Of a stretch of DNA of 64,000 nucleotides, positions 8,634 to 21,200 are shown one piece after another. This DNA is from Pycnococcus provasolii (Eukaryota; Chlorophyta; Pseudoscourfieldiophyceae; Pseudoscourfieldiales), in NCBI GenBank assembly GCA_049487715.1, contig CP150581.1, positions 372,001-436,000 of the forward strand, given 5' to 3'. Within the stretch, counting starts at the first letter, position 1. The number at the start of each line of letters is the position of its first letter. Both the position numbers and the translations under genes were made by a program. The notes below the pieces were generated by a model that searched no databases, was not told the DNA's origin, and was given only the letters and a program-made list of their open reading frames with translations.

Positions 8634-9645
8634 ATGTCGTGTTGTGGTGTGTTTGTGGTGATGTGGGGGACGATGATGATGGTGGTTTTCGCATGTTTGG
8701 TTTTGGCATCCTCATCTGATGTGGGGGTGATGGCGTATGATGACGACTCGTATTACTACGACTCGTATGATGAGTCTCCTGAGTCTTATTATACTCATAA
8801 GAAGGGGTATGGATACGACGCCTATTATCCAAAATTCAGCGTCTGGAAGCCGTGGACGTGGAAGTACAAGAAGTATGACGCGTACGACTATGAAGAACAC
8901 ATGCCGGACAGCCTTCACGAGATCCGCCGGCGTGGAGATTGGTTTGATGAGGGTGACTACGATGACGACGACTACCCACCACCGTCGAGTGTGCCTCGTG
9001 ATGGGGACTGGTTTGATGAGGGTGACGACGATGACGACGACTACCCACCACCGTCGAGTGTGCCTTTCATTCATATACCCAAGACTGGTGGTACGAGCAT
9101 CGAGGACACCTTCCATTCGCTGGGGATCAATGCGGGACGTTTTGCGTTCGACGAAGATGACAATTTTTTGCCGTACTCAACCATGTCGGTTCCCTGCTCA
9201 AAGTGGCATAAGCCTCCTCGAAGTTATGTGAACGGCAGTTTTTGTGTGTTGCGTGATCCATACACCCGGATGGTGAGCGAGTTTAACTATGAAAAACGCC
9301 AAATTGGGCGCTTCTCATACCAACTGCACCTGCAGCGACTTTGACAAGTGGATACACCAAATGTATACAGAACTGAAGACGAACCCGTGGGCGCATGATT
9401 GCCACTTTGTGCCACAAACTACGTATACGTCAAAATGTGATAACATCCTGATATATCAACAAGATGTGAACACTTTCCTCTCGGCACATTACGACATTAC
9501 AAAGAATCAGCGCACGATATCAAATGCATCGCCGCACTGCCTTCATGATCACGAAGAAGACGACCTGTGTAAGACGACGAAAAAGTTTATCTTGGAGGAG
9601 TGGTACAGAAGCGACTATGAACTTTTCGTGAATATGACGAATTGA
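8634..9645 (+). CDS. Secreted acidic sulfotransferase-family protein with a frame break
   Basis: The product has a signal peptide or anchor (residues 1-32), a Tyr/Asp/Lys-rich stretch with VWKPWTWKYKKY at 70-81, two 21-23-residue tandem repeats (GDWFDEGD...YPPPSSVP, residues 101-121 and 124-144), then a sulfotransferase domain. The domain starts FIHIPKTGGTSIE (PAPS 5'-phosphosulfate site) and continues CVLRDPYTRMVSEFNYE (3'-phosphate site). From about 9291-9300 homology-like sequence continues one base out of frame (CSDFDKWIHQM, NPWAHDCHFVPQ) to a stop at 9643. Dropping one A of the A5 run at 9292-9296 would restore the frame. It may transfer sulfate to cell-surface glycans. Sequencing indel, inactivated gene or recoding are all possible. 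Confidence 0.75.
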
Positions 9646-9794
9646 CGAGTCAGCAGGTGTAACACTCATACATAATGACAACCTTGTTCCATCCATGACG
9701 AGTCGCGTGTATGTGCGCTGCGAGGCTCAACTACTACTACCAAAGAATAAATGTTGTTGTTTGGTTACGGGTACAATGTGAGCGTGAGATTTGT

Positions 9795-10951
9795 TTACAA
9801 GACGCGAACCTCAGTCATGAACCGCGTGCCGTTGAGCTCACCTAAGCGCGACGCATCGGTAGGTGCTTGGCCGGTACGGTTGGATCCCCAGCACGCGACG
9901 CTCCCGTCGGCTCGCAGTGCCAACGAGTGTCCATCGCCCGCGGCGACAGCTACGAAGTCGCCCTCCACGCCGCCGGGAGGCGCCTGGTCGAAGTCATTGG
10001 CACCCCAGCACGCGACGCTCCCGTCGGCTCGCACTGCCAACGAGTGTTCACCGCCCGCGGCGACCGCTACGAAGTCGCCCTCCACGCCGCCGGGAGGCGC
10101 CTGGTCGAAGGTGTTGGCGTCCCCAGCACGCGACGCTCCCGTCGGCTCGCAGTGCCAACGAGTGTTCACAGCCCGCGGCGACAGCTACAAAGTCGCCCTC
10201 CACGCCGCCGGGAGGCGCCTGGCCGTGGTTGTTCCCGTCCCCAGCACGCGACGCTCCCGTCGGCTCGCAGTGCCAACGAGTGAAAGGAACCCGCGGCGAC
10301 CGCTACGAAGTCGCCCTCCACGCCGGCGGGAGGCGCCTGGCCGTGGTTGTTCAATCCCAAACACGCGACGCTCCCGTCAGCTCGCAGTGCCAACGAGTGT
10401 TGAGTGCCCGCGGCGACCGCTACGAAGTCGCCCTCCACGCCGCCGGGAGGCGCTTCGCCGAAGGTGTTCTCACCCCAGCACGCGACGCTCCCGTCGGCTC
10501 GCACTGCCAACGAGTGATCGTAACCCGCGGCGACCGCTACAAAGTCGCCCTCCACGCCAGTGGGAGGCGCTCTGCCGTCATCGTTTTCAACCCAGCACGC
10601 GATGCTCCCGTCGCTCATCCAATGATCCCGCCTCGGCGACCGCTACGAAGTCCCCTCCACGCCGCCGAGCGCTTCCCTTTTTTCACCCCAGCAAGCGACG
10701 CTCCCGTCGGCTCGCAGTGCCAACGAGTGCCTGTAACCCGCAGTAATCACGGCGTTTGCCCTCGCGCGCCGAATGCGCCTTTCCTGAACGGCGGCGAGTC
10801 GCCGCGGCCTGTGCACGGTGACGAGCCAGTCGAGCCACACGGCGATGGCGCTGTCCTTCAGGCTCAGAAGCAGGTCGTGTGACGCTGACGCTGACGCTGG
10901 TGGGACATGAACGTCCACGGGCATGACGACTGACGAGGCGAGGAACCCCAT
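9795..10951 (-). pseudogene. Decayed RCC1-repeat beta-propeller gene
   Basis: Eight units of the form HSLALRADGSVACWG...GVEGDFVAVAAG are visible across three frames. Plus-strand markers of successive units (the A of GGGAGGCGCC at 9978, 10095, 10213, 10331, 10448 and 10565) are 117, 118, 118, 117 and 117 bases apart; the two 118-base units each shift the frame. Near 10640 the unit is further shortened and acquires an in-frame stop. The N-terminal part (WLDWLVTVHRPRRLAAVQERR...GYRHSLALR) resembles the head of the intact copy at 52.3-53.3 kb. RCC1-type propellers bind partner proteins; the ligand here is unknown. Confidence 0.8.
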
Positions 10952-11103
10952 AGAACTTTCTGAATTCCGAGAGTCTTATTGGGGGTTTGGTTTTGCGAGA
11001 AGAAAATTGGGGAGGGAGGGATTGGGGGTTTGGTTTTTTTTTCCCGCCCTTCATTCTCGCCATAGGTTGGTAGCCGTTTTGTTTGTTTGCTGATAATATA
11101 ATC
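10952..11103 (+). promoter_or_regulatory. Promoter region of the FkbM gene with a direct repeat and an E2F-like site
   Basis: A 17-base direct repeat beginning ATTGGGGGTTTGG occurs at 10978-10994 and 11021-11037. The second copy runs into a T tract and TTTCCCGCCC at 11039-11048, a match to the E2F consensus TTTSSCGC. No coding sequence is supported. Confidence 0.4.
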
Positions 11104-12168
11104 ATGGCGCGTCAGAATCTTGGTGGTGGTGCAGTATTCTCTTCATTATCGGCTTTTCGTCGTATCTGCTTTTACCTATTAGTCCTAGCATCGTGCTACT
11201 TCTTCGTCTTAATCCCGCTCTACTCCTTGCTACGATTCGTCAATGGGCTTACCATGATCAGAGACGCCTCAGACTTCGCCGAACTCCCCTCGCTGCGATC
11301 ACTCGTATCAGCACTGCGAGACCCGTCATCCATGGCGCTCATCGCATCCATAGTAGACCGACTGATTATCCGTGAGATCTCATCCCCAGGAGAAACATCC
11401 ATCTCCGACGTGCGACTCGACGTTTCGTCGCCTATTTTAGGGATCATGCTCGACGTGTCGCACAGCGGAGAAGCATCCTACATCCTCCGGAGAGCATCCA
11501 TGCGCAAGCCGAAAGAACGGAAATACGAACCGCTTGTGGTTGACGTGGGTGCGAACGATGGCGTGCTTTCGTCCAACTCGTTTAACCTCATTCAAACAGG
11601 TTGGTCCGCCATACTCGTCGAACCAAACCCAGAACTGCTGAATGTTGCGAAGAAGATGACACAGCCGCTCGTCGACGTGTACCGTGACGGAAATCAAAGA
11701 ATATGCTACGTGCAAGCTGCTATGTCAGGAGGGACGGCTGCTTCCAAAATGAAACTGAAAATTGGTACAGATATCGTCAGCATGGAAAGTAGCTTGGTGC
11801 GTGGCGCGCCCTCCCAGGGAGACAAGAAGAGAGAGGCACACCTCGCGAGGCTCAGAGGAGGCGGCGGCGGCGGAAGCACGAGGCAGAGACCACGAACCAT
11901 TGAGGTGGACGTTCTGCCTGCTCAAGACGTTGCCACGCGGTGCAACGGTATCCCACGTAGGTTTGGTGTTCTCTCAGTGGACGCCGAGGGTGTTGGCGAC
12001 CTCGTGCTGCACGACTTCTTGGACAACGGATACCGCCCGGAGTTTATCATTTACGAGCCTATGCACAACTCCGAGCCGTGGGAAGTGACGCTCCAGTATC
12101 TCGAAGGACTGAAGTACAAATGGCTGCAAAAACGCGGCTGGAACCACATCTTGGAATACTTGGAATAG
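11104..12168 (+). CDS. FkbM-family methyltransferase, type II membrane protein
   Basis: The 354-residue product starts ATGGCG and has one N-terminal membrane segment (about residues 19-41, CFYLLVLASCYFFVLIPLYS region). Then comes an S-adenosylmethionine-dependent methyltransferase domain of FkbM type: VVDVGANDGVLSSNSFNLI (SAM motif I), SAILVEPNPELL (acidic end of strand 2), TIEVDVLPAQDV and FGVLSVDAEGVGDLVLHDFL. A low-complexity Gly/Arg loop (about residues 240-260) interrupts the fold. In algae such proteins often sit in the Golgi and O-methylate sugars, but the substrate is not visible here. The stop is 80 bases from the convergent giant gene. Confidence 0.88.
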   Translation: MARQNLGGGAVFSSLSAFRRICFYLLVLASCYFFVLIPLYSLLRFVNGLTMIRDASDFAELPSLRSLVSALRDPSSMALIASIVDRLIIREISSPGETSISDVRLDVSSPILGIMLDVSHSGEASYILRRASMRKPKERKYEPLVVDVGANDGVLSSNSFNLIQTGWSAILVEPNPELLNVAKKMTQPLVDVYRDGNQRICYVQAAMSGGTAASKMKLKIGTDIVSMESSLVRGAPSQGDKKREAHLARLRGGGGGGSTRQRPRTIEVDVLPAQDVATRCNGIPRRFGVLSVDAEGVGDLVLHDFLDNGYRPEFIIYEPMHNSEPWEVTLQYLEGLKYKWLQKRGWNHILEYLE

Positions 12169-12248
12169 GGATTGCTGTTGTTGTAAATGTTTTCTTTGTA
12201 ATTGTTTTTTTTTAATACAAATTGTTGTTACATCATCATCATCACGTC

Positions 12249-15200
12249 TCAATCCACCAAAGATCTAGCCTTAAGACTATAAGCAAGCTCGTCGACAGCA
12301 TTTGCTCCACCCTTCTGCTCACTACGTTGACTTGGCCGATCAATCACAGCCGCGGGTACGACCATCCTGTCGGCGATTGGCGCATGCAAGGCAATGCTTG
12401 GTCGTAGCCTGTAACGCTTCGTGCCAGGCGCACAGTTCGGTGCAAGGGCGTCGCGCAAAATGCTTCGGTGCTGTGCAGATAGATATTGTGCCGCCAGCGC
12501 GTCAGCTAGTGCATTGTCCGCACGAACGGGCTCACGACGCCACTGGTCCATTTCTAGCGCCGAAGCTCGGACGTCAAGTTTGCGCCTCAAACCCTCCGCG
12601 ACAAGATCCAAAAAGAGACCAAGTTTCTCCGAAAGATGTCTGCGCGACGCACGCATGGCACCTTGGCTGTCGCGCATAGCGCATCCATTCCCATATCCCC
12701 AGCCGGATGAAACGGCTGCGCAGTAGTCGTAGATGTTCGCGCGTTCACCATCCTTCAAGTCCACGCCGGCATTGAATGCCCACACCTGCAAATCCTCTCT
12801 TCTAGGCAAGGCAAGGATTTCGGATACCCGACCAAGTGCCTCAAGGAATCCAGTAAACGTCAAGCTTCGATTGCGCACGGCAGCACCGTTGATCTCGTCG
12901 CCACCAACGTCTGGCACAGCGGCGATCGAACATAGAAATGCCAGATACGCCTCTCGCCGCCCAAACGTTGCAAGGCGAAGTATGCTCGCATCGCGCAGTA
13001 GCATGTCCCACGCCTTCATGCCAAGACGCCCAGTCGGGACCTTGGTTTGCATCTCCAAATTTTCGACAGAGGCCATCGCGGAAGAGAGGAGTGCCATTTC
13101 GGGCGCGCGCTCGACGTACGTATGGAATAAAGTTCGCAAAAGGCGATATCGCTTCTTCAGCAAGCGATCCACCTCCGGGTTATAGAGGCGATTCGCGCGA
13201 AAGTAGTCGTTCGTTGCGCAGAGCGCAGGTAGCACAGAGTCGTCGTCGCGGTCCACGGAATGGCTTGCCAACGCCTGACCTTCGAGTACAGCCGCACCAG
13301 AAACTTCGCGACCATCAACGTGCAGATGCTTCGACTGATCGAGCGCCTCGATCGGTGGCGGTCCGCCATCGCTCGTGTCCAGTTCATCGTCAGACAGAAT
13401 CTCCGATTCTGCAACTGAGTAGACGCTAGACGCACGGCTGCGTGGGTAACTTTGAGTGGTTCTCTGTGGAAGTTGGTTGTCCTCAGGTTTAGGCTGGAAT
13501 GCGGGGAGCGCGAGGAGAATCTCGCCTCGATGCGAAGCGCACTCGTCGAGGTACCAATGCGGCTGGGCAGCTGCGGGAAGCATCGCAGAAAGATACTGCT
13601 TGCCAAAATCCCTTAAACCATCGTCCGCTGTTACGTACGTGTTATCAGAGCGGCGGCCACTGCTGCACAAGAGTCCCACCCGCAGCATAGCGTCGAAGAA
13701 TTCACGCCGCTCCAAGCCAGCGTCGGTCGTCTTGCCGCCTTCCTCGACGTTGACGAGATTGAAAATGCGATCAAGGGCGTCACGCGTTATCTTCATGCCG
13801 CCGCCATCGCCTTTCCCGATTCGCGCATCATCGCAAAGCGATGTGTATTCATTAAGCGTGATGGTGCCGTCGTCGCCAGAGCCCTCGGAGACTCTGTAGT
13901 AGTCGAATGCAGCCCAGAGCCGGGGGTGCAACTCGCGAGCGGCAAGGCGAATCTGCTTAAGGCGACTGGCAAACTCGAGCTCGAACGCCTCGGGGTCGTC
14001 GTGCACTAGATTTGGGTGCGTAAAGGCGATATCCGCGTGAACGACTTCGGTGAGATGTCGCGTAAATCGGGTTTTTGACACGCAGCGCTGCCAGTCGGCT
14101 TCGAATGCAACGTACGAGAGCTTGGGATTGCACACAAGCTTCGGGAAGCCTATCCACATTGGTCGGGCGGGGTAATAGTGGAAGTCCAAGTAGGCGTGCG
14201 CGGCACACTCGATTGGCCTTGGCGCAAACACGCTGTTCTCAATACGCCACTCGTTTCGTTTTCTTGTCGTGTGGTCGACATCTTCTACTTCCAGGACGCA
14301 CCGCGCTTCAAAGTCAAGTCGGCAGTGCGCGTCAACGATGCGACCAGGATGCCTCCAGCGATCTTCCATCGTGTCAGATACTCGATCATCCGGAGGCTGC
14401 ATGATGCGAAGTGCATCACTCTCCGCCTGTTTTTCCCAGCCTGGCTCAGATGCATCAAGCGTTCGCACTGCGTTTTCACATTCGTAGGGTAGCAACGGAA
14501 GAGGTACGAATACAACCTCATCGAGAGGTCTGGGAGGTGGCAGTACATTTAGAGCCTCTTGCACGCATGGATCGACTGGTGCGAAGTTGCACACGTCGTT
14601 GATGGGATGCATGCGCCTCCGAAGGAGTTGCTGTTCAGAGAACAGGGCATCTGACAGCACATTCCAGGTCAGGGCGAGCGGGGGTGGTAAACGCCCTTTG
14701 CGCCGGAAGTAGTGAACATTCGCATTGGCGTTGTCGCCCATCGAATAGGAGGGGGCTAAACGTGGACCCACCTTAGAACCCTTCACACTCTCGAATAGGT
14801 CAACACTGTGAGAAGTCGTGGTTGCGTGCTTCGCTCCGGACGACTTCGTGTAGTCATCCTTGTGCTCAACATCGGCAGTCTTGACATCGTCTGCTAGAGC
14901 AGGTTCAATTTTATAGCAAACCGTATCACCAGGTCGGCCTGGTTCTATACGAACGCGAGCTCCTACTTCGCGATCTAAAAGCGCATCACCGCCGCGCGGA
15001 GAAATTGCGTGGCGCTCACGAATTTCGTCAATGCTTCCATTGTCGTGTTGCTGAGTTGATGGAATCACCCCACCATCCTCCGCACCAGAAAATGGCCATT
15101 CGGCAAGCCGACGCATTCCACTTTCAAAATTGTCCAGAGCACGGCTGATGTCACTGCAGTTTGGCACACCCGTGCTCACGTCACCAAGATCGTTTTTCGG

Positions 15201-18200
15201 AAAGTATTCCATCGCACCAGTCCCACCTCGGCGGTACGTTGCATTTCTGCTAGGCACGTTTGGTGCCACAAGCGGTCTGCGACGGTCAATCAGCTTTTCA
15301 TATGTGGCAGAGTACGATGGATAAGGAAGTTCCATATCGAAAGAGCTTGTCCATCGATGTCCATGGCTCAGAAAATATCCATTGGCATTTGCCATCGCAT
15401 CAAGCGCATCAAGCAACGCGCAGCCGAATGTGGCTTCGGGAAATGCAGTCGGAAGTGCAAGCTTGGACTCGTCGTACATTTCCAAGACTTCTTCATCTGT
15501 CAGTCGCCTGTCCAGTGCCGTGGGAGGAGCGGGATGCGTACGCCCTCCAGCAGACGATCGGGAGTCACGGACATTCGAAGCCGCCTCATATGCAGAAAAT
15601 TGCATCGCCATATTAGGAGCCCATAGCTTGGAACGTCGTTCACGTAAACTCTGTAGCAACGTGGCGACATCGCCACGTGCCTTATCTGGAATAGGTCCAA
15701 TGCGATGCGCCCCATCGCTGCGATAATCGTACCGCGGCTGAAATTCGACTTCGCGCAGCTGATCGTTGTCAATTCCATCGTCAACGTCGCTGCCTTGACT
15801 AGGAGTGTCCGTGAACGAGTGGTTGTGGCGAGCATCAAGAGATCTTGCTCCATATTCTAGCTCGTAAAGAAGTTCGTCGTCATCCAAGCTGCCTTGGCTG
15901 ATGAACGAATCTATGCATGACTTGGTAGCACTCGCCGACTGCGCGACCTTTGCTGAAGTGTAGCGTCGTGCCATTATACTCGGACTTTCAAGCAGGGGAA
16001 CCCCGTCGGGGCGATGGTGCGCTTGCTTACGTCGTAGGTAAACCTTCACTTTGGCATCCTCGGAATCTGCGGCATTCAAACGGCTTTCAAACTGTTCGCG
16101 GTCCCAGTCCATGAACCGAGAGCTCACCTTTCGCGCACTGGCACTTCGTCTAACCTCGTTGATTCTTTGTATACTCTCGGGCAGCGACCAGTCCACATAC
16201 CCACAAGGCGACTGCGATGCCGTCGGCACGCTTCCAGGCACACTGTAAACGACAGGCTTTCGTGCACTGCCGCCTCGTCGGGCCTCGTAAAGAGGTGTGT
16301 CAAAGCTTTTCGGCAGTGAGGCACGACTGCTTGGACGTGGAGGTCGACTGGCCGTCGTGATTTCTGCTTCAGAATTTCTTCTTGCGTCATTGAGGTCGGA
16401 AAGGCTTGCCTCAAAACGAAGGAATCGGCGAGTGCTTGCACTTGCAGGAGTGCCTAACTTTCCGATGCTCGACTCTGAGGTTGTGAAGGGATGGCCTTGC
16501 CTTGGCAGTGAAAAAGCAGGAGTTTCGGAGCGCTGAGGCTGAGGCGCCGTTGCGAGACTGCTGTGCGGTCGTCTAGAAGAACGGGTAAAGTCTTCCACTC
16601 TGCCAAATTTTGGCGGTGCAGACTCGGTCGTTAGGTAAACGCCGCGCTCTCCTCGCCGATATGCTCGTTGTCCGGTTCGGTGCATCGTCGGTGAAGCTGC
16701 GGATGGAGGGCGCTGCTTGGCATGATGAAAACTGGCTTTCTTCGTGCCCACACGAGATGACGCGGGTCGAGGCTTCGAATGAGCCTGAGCTGGAACATTC
16801 GCAGATTGACCGCCGCGATGAGGTCGATGCGGACGAAGTCGCCCAGCTCCCCCAATATCTTCAAGATGTTTTTCACGATATCGCAAACGATCAGGACCGT
16901 AGGCCCAACCCCATGCAGATTGTGCCGGAGCTTTTGCGTCGGGCGCATCACCATTCTGTTCGAAGGGAGTATCAGCATCAGCACTCGGGTCATCTTGCTT
17001 TGATATAGCATGTTCCCAAGCTTTCGTTGTCGTAAGAATGGGGGGATCAAAGAAAAGTGTGTCGAATCGATCCACAAAGTATTCCTTAGCGCTTGCGTCA
17101 CCACGAGTTTTCTTCGAGATCGCGCTTGCAATGGCAATCTGCGAGCGATAAAGAGGCGTGCGAGCGTGAGGCCAATGTGCAATACTGGTAAGCATCTCCG
17201 CGCATTGGCGACTGGCTTCAATCGTGTGACACAATAACCACCTCAGCTTTGTGGTTTCATATGAATCGAATCGCTCGTCATCTAATGCTGATGGGGCAGA
17301 ACTAGAACTGGGCACAGTTGCTCGGTCTAGTACCACGTCAATTGAGCGGACAGATCGCCGTACCACCTTGAAAATGTTATCGAGACTTTTCAAGTGATTG
17401 ACCAGAATTATTCGAGCAACGAATTCATGGCTTGTCACCGCTGTAGTGCGAATCGATCGAACGCCATTGTCCGAAGATTCGCTAGGGGTTCCGTCTTGAT
17501 CAAGCAGTGATACATTATCGTCGTGAAGTTTCACTATATCAGAAGCGTTCGCATCTTGTGCCTCTAGACTGTCGCACGCGCGACGACGCTCGCATTCGAC
17601 GGACACAAGATTCGCAAGTGCTTGCAGTGCATACAGCCTGTACCTTCTACGACGAGATGGATCATACATATCAGAAGTCGTCGATTCGTCATCAAAGCGA
17701 GTTGGGGTGTATTGCGCATCATCACTAACTAAGCCAGTCGCAACCAGAATAATCCTTTCATCGGGTCCAAAAGACGCTCTGGATTCATCAGCGAGCTTGA
17801 CATCGCGATCTTTGGACTCGCCGCCCTTCTTGAAGATTTCGTCAGCATCGCCGTCAGATGCCAGTTCGGCTTCCTCATTCAGAATTTGAAGCAGTGGCAT
17901 AAGGCCTCCATTTTGCTTTTGCCAGCTATGTGCGCTTTGTGCGTAATTCTCGGGCACTGCAACCATCACGTGACGACAGTATGCACCAACGGGACCTGCA
18001 GTGCCAGAGATGTGCGCTGCAAGAAGTAGACCAACGTGTTGCTTAGCTCGAAACTTGGAGTGGGAGAGTATAACTGCAAGACGAACAGCATTGTACGCTG
18101 AAAGAGGCGCTCGTCCTTGGGGTGGCAGGGCGCACTCTAATTTCGGGGGATCATAAAACACAGCGTCGAGTCCTCCCCATCCAGATATCAGTGCAAAATA

Positions 18201-21200
18201 GCAGCGTGCAGCACTGCCCATGGCAACAGATCTCTGCACCAAGAAGTCGTGCCAACAAATATGTACACCTGTTGAAGGAATTCCTTCAGACTTCGCATAA
18301 TGTCTCATGTCATCGGCATCCCGAGCAATGAGCTTTGTCGTGTCTGTTTCTTCCGGATCAGCGCCGCACAAGGTCAGCAGAGATTTCGGAAGATCAATGG
18401 CGGTGGCGAACTCAACATTCCGGCGCACGTGGTCGACAAGCCATGCCGTATAACGATTCAGTGTTTTATCATCGGTATCATGCATGTTGATGCTAGCTTC
18501 GTCGATTCGAACAGAAAACAAGCACTCAAGGGCACACGCGCTAGCATGGACAAGCTGATTGAAACTGCTGTCCACGGCATCTGTTTCCGCCTGCCCGGAA
18601 GAATGGCGGCGCGTCGATGCGATGCGCAGGATTGCGCTAAGAGGTTTCACAGCGTGGATGAGACCACCATCGTCGGAAACGAAATCGTCATCGTTTGACA
18701 AATGAGCGTATTCTGTTGAATCTTCAATGGCAACATCGTTTGATTCTTCTAGAGGCTGGATTTCATTTCCATTTGATTCCTGCGGAGGCTCGCTATTATT
18801 GGGTACGTTCGCAGACTCACTTGTTTCGGCAAAAAATGGAAATTTCCGATGGCGAGATCGAGCAATCGAATGTATGGAGGCAGCGATCCACGCCGCGGCA
18901 TCCACATGTTCAAATAGAGAAGTGGAAGGGGCTTCGTTGTCGAAATCACCTTGCATTGAATCGAGCGAATCCACGATTCGTTTTAATGCATTGCTAAGAG
19001 TATATCCAGCACCTGCATTCAGCCAAGAATCCGCAATTCCGCTTGTGTCAGAATTTGGTGCCGAGCGGAGCGACCCCCAGATGCTGGCAGCCAAGCGTGC
19101 GACCACGCGAGGTCGGTCATCAATGAAAAGCATATGACACAGCACGCGCCTTTCTTCAGCGACGTCCTTGTCCTTGGGTTGCAGAGATCTGCTAGAAGAG
19201 AGCATCGCAAGTGATGTGTTCATCAGATTAAAGCAGCAGCACGCGGTTGAATCTCTTAACAAATTTATCCAATGAGTCTCGCCCGATGCGTCGTTGTCTT
19301 GCCTTGACAATGAGACTGAGCATCTGAGAGTTGTTGCGAGTAGTCCGTCCTCAATGAGTGTTCCGGCACGTGTGCGCCAATGCGAATCAAAGTACATGTT
19401 TTGAGATTTTTCACAAAGGATGTCAGAAAGAGTCTTCCCGTGGCCCTTCATCCTTCGTAGCCCAGCAAGTCTTGTAAGCTCTTCGAGGCGTGAAAGCTCT
19501 GCGGTAGAGTTTGCGAGTACGAGCGCTGCTAAAGCCTTCGAGGTTACGTCCATTTCATCAGTGTTCAGAACCTTAAGGAAAACGTGCTCGGGCTCAAGCG
19601 CAAAAAGCTCATACAATGCTGGATGCCCTGCTGCAGAAAAGAGCGCCGCGAAGGATCCAAGGACATGGTGTGCGCACATATTCTGAGTGCGCACGTCGAG
19701 TGAACAGCTAGACGATGATAAAATGCTCAGCGTACTCAGCAGCATCTTCATGTGATCAACATCCATAAAGCGAGAAGTCGTGCTGGGATCAATGCGAAGT
19801 GCTCGTTGTGTTTCCGTTGCATAATGATGGTGAAAAACATCATCAGCATCCGCTGCATCCCCACCTTCCATGGAACCGACGGATGAAGAATCGAAATGCA
19901 CGCGATCGGAATTTGAAAGTTGCGCTCGCCAATTTTCAGCACCCGCAACGGTGCATCCCCAGATTCCGCACGCTTGGGTGACAGCTAATGCACCCAGCTG
20001 AACTTTGGGAGACTGACTCGCAAGATCTCCGGACCCAAATTGCACGTTGAAGTGCTCTTCAGGTGGAACGTCGTCACGATACTCGCAGTCAACCAAGGCG
20101 CAGTGCATTTCCTCAACAAGAGCATGGACCATCGAAACTGGTGCACGTGGTGCAGGTATCGAAAATGAGGCTATCGCCTTCCTTGGCACACCTTGAATTT
20201 TGAGCAATCCATCGGGATCAATCAGCGTATCTTCCACCAAAAGGTAAGAGCGATCTTCGGCAGTTTGACTGTGAATTGCGAGGACGTCCGCAAGACTTTT
20301 TCGAACCGCCGCATAAGGGCTGCGCAAGCTTGGACTCATGAGAGCGTTTAAACCTGGTCCGTGTGAAGTATGAGCTAATAGCTTTCGCGCTTCCTCACCG
20401 CGTATTCCACTGACGCACATATCGAACGTTGGCAACGAGCCTTCTCGCAATTCGTCAGTCAGAAAGTGCCTACGTGTGCCACAAAGTATGCTTGCCAACG
20501 TTCGAGATGCAAAGGATGCCGTTCGGTATGTATCAACATTGTGTTGTCGAAGTCTTTTTTCTGAATGGCGGGTCGGCGAATCATTCTGAAGTTGTTCTGT
20601 GTCGGCGTCCAATGCGCACATCAATGCCATGACGCGATATCCGTACGCGCCTCCTGCGAGGCCAAGGTGTCCAGGACCGAGCGAGGCGCCGTTGGTGAAG
20701 CGACTGTCGGTGCTTAGCAGCCTTGAGGCTGCGCCGCATAACTCGTCTCCTGCTGCAAGCACGGAGCTCAGGCACATGCTCAAAGCTAACAAATTCGGCA
20801 TCGCCTCGAGCTTCCCCTCCGGTCCACTGCTTGCAATGCGTAGTTCTCGAATGCCCATGGCAAACGTACTTTCGAGATATCCATCCGCGATGAGCTGAGA
20901 CAGCGCGCATCGGAATGTCCCACGATGACGAAGCGCGAAGGATCGGCGCAGGTTGGATGCGTCCTTCATTCTACCCTCTTTTTCAGCCCGCTTTGCCGCG
21001 CTTTCCCACCAGCTTGCGGACCAAGCCTTGTATCCAAGCCACGATCCTGCGCATACACCGGCATGGCGTGCCTCGGCTGCATCGGAGGCTGCAAGATAAA
21101 GGAGTGAACGACGCGTGGCATGGCCTACATCATCAGTTGCGAATACAAAGCTGTGATCGAAGAAGCTGCGAGCCTTGCGATGTACTAAATGGTCAGGATA

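Noticed and set aside
9273-9338. 66-base intron in the sulfotransferase gene (GTGAGC...CTGCAG)
   Set aside because: Removal leaves the downstream sequence out of frame and deletes the conserved SEF motif; a one-base indel explains the data better.
9751-10882. Plus-strand ORFs of 331 and 339 codons over the RCC1 array
   Set aside because: They are opposite-strand readings of the 117-base repeat (Arg/Ser/Pro-rich), produced by repeat periodicity and high GC; the minus strand gives clear RCC1 units.
9795-10951. CRISPR-like or other noncoding tandem array
   Set aside because: The period of 117 bases corresponds to 39 codons and the translation gives RCC1 units with near-perfect conservation.
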